Below, piece after piece: positions 29,899 to 34,052 of a DNA stretch of 34,052 bases (positions are counted from its first letter, which is position 1; each line of letters begins with the position of its first letter). The notes beneath the pieces were generated by a model that made no database searches, was not told the DNA's origin, and saw nothing but the letters and a program-made list of their open reading frames with translations. The stretch covers positions 1 through 34,052 of the forward strand of contig CAIXCS010000072.1 in assembly GCA_903918025.1 (NCBI GenBank), written 5' to 3'. The stretch is from an uncultured Actinomycetes bacterium. GTDB lineage: Bacteria; Actinomycetota; Acidimicrobiia; Acidimicrobiales; RAAP-2. A program made the position numbers and the translations under genes.

Positions 29899-30489
29899 CT
29901 AGGCCTCTGCCGGTGCTTCAGGATCGGCGACAATCCGGCTGGCGTGACTGGCGACAACCACAACATCGCCTTCAGTGACCGCGGTAACGCCAGAAGGCAG
30001 AACCAAGTCAGCAACTCGAATTGCGGCGCCGACGGTGAGATCAGAGATGTCCACCTCGATGAACGACGGAATGTCTGATGGCTTTGCCGAGACATGAAGG
30101 TTGAAGACCTGCTGGTCGATCGACCCAGCATGGTGCCGAACTTCAACGGCGTCGCCGATCAGGTTGAGCGCAACATCGGCCGAGATGAGTTCATCGCGCT
30201 GGACGATTTGGAAGTCAATGTGGGTCACCGTCCCGCGAACTGGGTGGCGCTGCAACTCACGAGCCATTGCCAAGTAACTCTTGCCATCAGCATGGAGTTC
30301 GAGCAACTGGTTCAGTCCAGCTTCGGTGGAAAGTGCTGAGCGCAGAGCCTTGGCCTCGACCGAGATTGCCATGGCTTCCATGCCATGCCCATAGAGGACC
30401 GCAGGAATCTGCCCGGCAGTCCGGAGACGGCGTGAGTCTGATGATCCGATCTTGCGACCAAGTTGGGCGTTGAGGGTGATCTCCGGCAT
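29899..30489 (-). CDS. rplY: 50S ribosomal protein L25/general stress protein Ctc
   Basis: ITLNAQLGRKIGSSDSRRLRTAGQIPAVLYGHGMEAMAISVEAKAL...HPVRGTVTHIDFQIV. Long (Ctc) form with C-terminal domain. RBS AGGAG. Confidence 0.95.
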   Translation of the reverse strand: MPEITLNAQLGRKIGSSDSRRLRTAGQIPAVLYGHGMEAMAISVEAKALRSALSTEAGLNQLLELHADGKSYLAMARELQRHPVRGTVTHIDFQIVQRDELISADVALNLIGDAVEVRHHAGSIDQQVFNLHVSAKPSDIPSFIEVDISDLTVGAAIRVADLVLPSGVTAVTEGDVVVVASHASRIVADPEAPAEA

Positions 30490-30589
30490 TGACGTCTCCT
30501 AGTTGCGAGGTTTCACGGCGCGTCGGGCCATGAGGGCTTTGCAATCCTAGCCGGTTGAGAACCCGAGACCAAATGGGCCTCCGCAGAAC

Positions 30590-31564
30590 TCAGGCGAGGT
30601 TCTCGCCGCCGAAAATTTCCGAAACACTCGTCTCTTCGAAGACGGCACCGATCGTGTCGGCGATCAGACGTGAAACGGACAGCACTTCGAGCTTCTCAAA
30701 GTGACGAAGTGGACTCATTGGGAGCGTGTCGGTAATGACGACTTTGGTAATCGCCGTTGAATTACTCAAGCGTTCACAAGCTGGGTCAGAGAGAACCCCG
30801 TGGGTTGCCAGTGCCCATACCTCTGCTGCACCGGATTGCTTCAGAAGATCAGCAGCGGCGCAAATTGTCCCAGCCGTGTCGATCATGTCGTCAATCAGGA
30901 TGCACTTCTTGCCTTCAATGTCGCCGACCACCTGAAGAGCTTGGACTTGGTTCGCCGTGCCCTTTGGACGCGTCTTGTGCACAAGTGCCATGTCCACACC
31001 GAGGTGGTTGGCATAACGCTCGGCGACTTTGGCCCGTCCGGCATCTGGCGTCACGATGACGGCATTGTCGCCCATGCGGTCGCGCAGGTAGTCGAGGAGC
31101 ACTGGAGCAGCCGTGACGTGATCAAACGGGCAGTCGAAGAAACCTTGGATTTGACCAGAATGCAGGTCGACGGAGAGAACTCGATCGACGCCCGCGACCT
31201 GGAGCATGTCCGCAACCAACTTCGCGGTGATTGGCTCTCGGCCCGTCGCCTTTCGGTCTTGGCGGGAGTAGCCGTAATACGGAATGACTGCGGTAATGCG
31301 CTTTGCTGACGCTCGCTTCGCTGCATCGATCATGATCATCTGCTCCATGATCGTCTCGTTGACGGGATCGCAATGCGTCTGAATGATGAAGACATCTGCA
31401 CCACGGATGGAGTTGTCATACCGGCAATGGATCTCACCGTTGGCGAACTTGCGAATATTGGCCCCGCTTGGGACCACACCGAGGTGACCAGCGATGGACT
31501 CTGCCAACGCGGGGTGTGCTCGGCCGGAGACGATTTGTAGGTGGCGTGTCGAGACGAGGTCCAT
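30590..31564 (-). CDS. prs: Ribose-phosphate pyrophosphokinase
   Basis: LQIVSGRAHPALAESIAGHLGV...ANGEIHCRYDNSIRGADVFIIQTHC...RITAVIPYYGYSRQDRKATGREPITAKLVADML...VDLHSGQIQGFFDCPFDHV...KKCILIDDMIDTAGTICAAADLLK. Confidence 0.98.
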   Translation of the reverse strand: MDLVSTRHLQIVSGRAHPALAESIAGHLGVVPSGANIRKFANGEIHCRYDNSIRGADVFIIQTHCDPVNETIMEQMIMIDAAKRASAKRITAVIPYYGYSRQDRKATGREPITAKLVADMLQVAGVDRVLSVDLHSGQIQGFFDCPFDHVTAAPVLLDYLRDRMGDNAVIVTPDAGRAKVAERYANHLGVDMALVHKTRPKGTANQVQALQVVGDIEGKKCILIDDMIDTAGTICAAADLLKQSGAAEVWALATHGVLSDPACERLSNSTAITKVVITDTLPMSPLRHFEKLEVLSVSRLIADTIGAVFEETSVSEIFGGENLA

Positions 31565-31616
31565 GGGGTCACGCTACCAATGGCAGACCATGCGCACCTG
31601 CGGTCAGTTTTTGCCC

Positions 31617-32693
31617 TTATTGAAAGCTGGCAGCAGTGACGGTTGCGCCAGCGGGAACTTCGTAGCCGGGCGGCAGCGAAACATATGGACCAACAGTTGC
31701 ATCGTCGCCAATGACCGCCATCTCCGCGGTTGTTGACCGCACCGTCGCCCCTCGCCCAATCACCGTGTCAGTGAGAAGGACGTCGGGACCAAGCTCTGCG
31801 CCGCTTGCCACGGTCGTTGCCCCACGAAGGATGACGCCAGGCATCAGCACGACATCTGGATCGAGCTCAACATCTGCATCGATGTAGGTGTCCTCGGGGT
31901 CCCACATCGTCACCCCTCGAGCCAACCATTGCCGATTGATTCGGCGCCGCATTGCTCGCTCAGCCTCGGCGAGCTGGCCGCGGTCATTGACACCTGCAAC
32001 TTCGGCCGCGTCCTCAACGATGACGGATCCAACGAGGTGCCCCGCTCCCGCCAGTACCTCAATGGCATCAGTGAGGTAGTACTCGCCTTGGACATTGCTC
32101 GGCTGGAGACGCCGAAGCGCTGGGGTCAACAGGCTCCGCTTAAAGCAGTAGATCGAAGTGTTGACTTCGGTAACGGCTCGCTCTTCTGCTGTGGCGTCAC
32201 GATCTTCAACAATTCGAACGACCGAGCCTTCTCGGTTTCTGATGATGCGTCCATAGCCCGTTGGGTCTGGTAGGACAGCCGTCAGCACGGTCGCGGCTGC
32301 ACCCGACCTTCGATGCACGTCAACGAGTGTTGCCAGCGTCTCGGTTCGAAGGAGCGGGGCGTCGCCTGGAAGGATCAGCACATCGGCTTCTCCATCGTCG
32401 AGTCCCGTTAAACCAACGCCGGCGGCATCTCCAGTTCCCAATTGATTTGGCTGATCGACAAAGGTGAGATCAATTCCCGAGGGCGCACGATCAATCATCA
32501 CCTTCGTGACCCAATCGCCCCGGTGTCCAACGACCACAACGACGGCGCTTGGTTGAAGGCCTGCGAGTGCGTCAACAATGTGCTGCAGCATTGGGCGCCC
32601 GCAGAGGTGATGCAGCGGCTTTGGGCGACTCGAGCGCATTCTCGATCCCTCGCCGGCTGCGAGGACAATTGCGGCCAATGGGTCTTCTCGCAT
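31617..32693 (-). CDS. glmU: GlmU-like UDP-GlcNAc pyrophosphorylase with truncated beta-helix (acetyltransferase active-site region missing)
   Basis: AAIVLAAGEGSRMRSSRPKPLHHLCGRPMLQHIVDAL...DQPNQLGTGDAAGVGL...LPGDAPLLRTETL...TGYGRIIRN...EVNTSIYCFKRSLL...NVQGEYYLTDAIEVL...GVNDRGQLAEAERAMRRRINRQWLARGVTMWDPEDTYID. Ends at residue 358 (...VGPYVSLPPGYEVPAGATVTAASFQ). Confidence 0.9.
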   Translation of the reverse strand: MREDPLAAIVLAAGEGSRMRSSRPKPLHHLCGRPMLQHIVDALAGLQPSAVVVVVGHRGDWVTKVMIDRAPSGIDLTFVDQPNQLGTGDAAGVGLTGLDDGEADVLILPGDAPLLRTETLATLVDVHRRSGAAATVLTAVLPDPTGYGRIIRNREGSVVRIVEDRDATAEERAVTEVNTSIYCFKRSLLTPALRRLQPSNVQGEYYLTDAIEVLAGAGHLVGSVIVEDAAEVAGVNDRGQLAEAERAMRRRINRQWLARGVTMWDPEDTYIDADVELDPDVVLMPGVILRGATTVASGAELGPDVLLTDTVIGRGATVRSTTAEMAVIGDDATVGPYVSLPPGYEVPAGATVTAASFQ

Positions 32694-32715
32694 GGCTCTT
32701 CTCTAGCACTCACAC

Positions 32716-32731
32716 CTCCACTACGGTGGAG
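32716..32731. promoter_or_regulatory. Perfect 6-bp inverted repeat with TACG loop in the divergent glmU/hydrolase intergenic region
   Basis: CTCCAC-TACG-GTGGAG, ending 2 nt before the GTG at 32734. Sequence-level observation; function inferred. Confidence 0.4.
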
Positions 32732-32733
32732 TT

Positions 32734-33633
32734 GTGGAGAACATTTTCTACGACGAATTCTCGATGTTGCATGAAAATGCTGAGGAGTTCGGTCTTCCCT
32801 TCGAGCAGGCACCGGTTCTTCGCCGCGAAGAATTTGCCCTCAGCGATGGGCGATTGCTCTCGGGACTTCGTTGGGGTGATCAACCAGTTTCCATGACGCT
32901 CTTGCACGGCGGAGCGCAGAATGCGCACACCTGGGACACGGTCTGTCTTGCGCTTGGACGCTCCGTCTTGGCTCTTGATCTTCCAGGACACGGCCATTCC
33001 GATGGAGGAGCTCGGGGTGCCGGAGATCCTGTCAGCAATGCACTCGATATTGCACAAGTTCTCGAAGGTTTGCAGCCCAAATCGCCTCTCCTCGTCGGCA
33101 TGTCGCTCGGTGGCCTCACCGCAATCTCGGTTGCTGCGACGAAGCCTCACCTTGTGGCTCGCCTCGTACTCGTTGACATCACTCCCGGCGTCAATCGAGA
33201 GAAGGCGAATCACATCACCGCGTTCGTCAATGGACCTGCAACGTTTCCGAGTTTCGATGAATTGCTGAAGCGAACCAAGGAATTCAATCCAACCCGTTCA
33301 GAGTCGTCGCTTCGACGAGGCATTCTCCACAATGCCCTCCAGCTCGAAGACGGCAGTTGGCAGTGGCGCTATGCGCGCCACCGCGACGTTGAGGCACCAC
33401 TTCCCCTTGATCACGGTTCTCGTTGGGACGACCTTGCGTCACTCAAGATTCCGGTGCTGCTCGTTCGTGGGATGAGTTCCGGCTCGGTGGTCGACGATGA
33501 TGACGAGGCCAAGTTTCTCGAAGTAGTGACGGACGCAACGGTCATTCGAGTTGAAGGTGCCGGGCATTCCATACAAGGAGATCGACCGGTCGAACTGGCC
33601 AAGATTCTGGCCACTTTTGCCGACGAGGCATGA
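32734..33633 (+). CDS. Alpha/beta hydrolase
   Basis: VSMTLLHGGAQNAHTWDTVCLALGRSVLALDLPGHGHSDG...SPLLVGMSLGGLTAISVAATKP (GMSLGG nucleophile elbow)...VEGAGHSIQGDRPVELAKILATF. GTG start. Confidence 0.92.
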   Translation: MENIFYDEFSMLHENAEEFGLPFEQAPVLRREEFALSDGRLLSGLRWGDQPVSMTLLHGGAQNAHTWDTVCLALGRSVLALDLPGHGHSDGGARGAGDPVSNALDIAQVLEGLQPKSPLLVGMSLGGLTAISVAATKPHLVARLVLVDITPGVNREKANHITAFVNGPATFPSFDELLKRTKEFNPTRSESSLRRGILHNALQLEDGSWQWRYARHRDVEAPLPLDHGSRWDDLASLKIPVLLVRGMSSGSVVDDDDEAKFLEVVTDATVIRVEGAGHSIQGDRPVELAKILATFADEA

Positions 33634-33950
33634 GCGACACACCTCGAACAACCAAACGCATTGTCGCAACGCTCTCCATGCTGGTGGTCTTAGTCGCCCT
33701 CTTTACCGCTGCGTTTATCTGGCAACTCTCTCGGGCACTTGGTGGCAATACTTTGAGTTGGGCCTACGTCATTGAATGGCCGTTCCTCATTGGCTACGCG
33801 TGCTTCTTTGCGTACCGTGACCTCACCGGTACGAAGCCCAAGAAGCGGCCATCAAAGCGTCGTTCATTGACGGCGACTCAAGAGGAAGAGGCAGCAATGG
33901 CCTCGTATAACGAGTACCTCGCGCAACTGCAACGAGAAGACCAGCCGTAA
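33630..33950 (+). CDS. Small membrane protein of unknown function (two predicted TM segments)
   Basis: MSDTPRTTKRIVATLSMLVVLVALFTAAFIWQLSRALGGNTLSWAYVIEWPFLIGYACFFAYRDLTG...; ATGA overlap with the hydrolase stop. Confidence 0.75.
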   Translation: MSDTPRTTKRIVATLSMLVVLVALFTAAFIWQLSRALGGNTLSWAYVIEWPFLIGYACFFAYRDLTGTKPKKRPSKRRSLTATQEEEAAMASYNEYLAQLQREDQP

Positions 33951-33979
33951 ACGGTGCGGTTGGCTGTTCCGGTCGATCG

Positions 33980-34052
33980 CTGGCGGGAGAGGACTCGAAC
34001 CCCTAGCATCCGGGACCAAAACCCGGCGTTCTGCCAATTGAACTACCCGCCA
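33980..34052 (-). tRNA. tRNA-Gln(UUG)
   Basis: TGGCGGG-TA-GTTC(AATTGGCA)GAAC-G-CCGGG(TTTTGGT)CCCGG-ATGCT-AGGGG(TTCGAGT)CCTCT-CCCGCCA-G. Anticodon TTG, discriminator G; complete cloverleaf at the window edge. Confidence 0.95.

Overview
The window reads as an ordinary chromosomal segment of a high-GC Gram-positive bacterium. The F420 genes, the SARP-like regulator, DUF501, and the eno-ftsB and mfd-mazG gene order suggest Actinomycetota, possibly Acidimicrobiia, but this is inference without a database search. Left to right it contains: (i) a partial exported protein and a large GT2/polytopic membrane protein; (ii) a separate Lys/Ala/Thr-rich protein gene with a good promoter and terminator; (iii) a minus-strand cluster of an acyl-CoA synthetase-like gene, an SDR, three tandem GT4 glycosyltransferases and a GMD-like epimerase; (iv) cofD-cofE for coenzyme F420; (v) galE and a sugar-nucleotide pyrophosphorylase; (vi) an exported protein of unknown function, a small SARP/BTAD-type regulator and an unusual tRNA with a UAA anticodon and a short variable loop; (vii) an NlpC/P60 hydrolase, a GT2 and a GNAT; (viii) a long collinear housekeeping block on the minus strand (glmU-like, prs, rplY, pth, mfd, PPIase, mazG, eno, ftsB-like, DUF501, ppx/gppA); (ix) an alpha/beta hydrolase, a small membrane protein and tRNA-Gln(UUG). 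I found no CRISPR array, rRNA, transposon, integrase, phage or obvious defence system. The observations I would follow up first are the UAA-anticodon class-I-shaped tRNA, the histone H1/phasin-like KA-rich protein, and a GlmU homologue that stops before its acetyltransferase active-site region.
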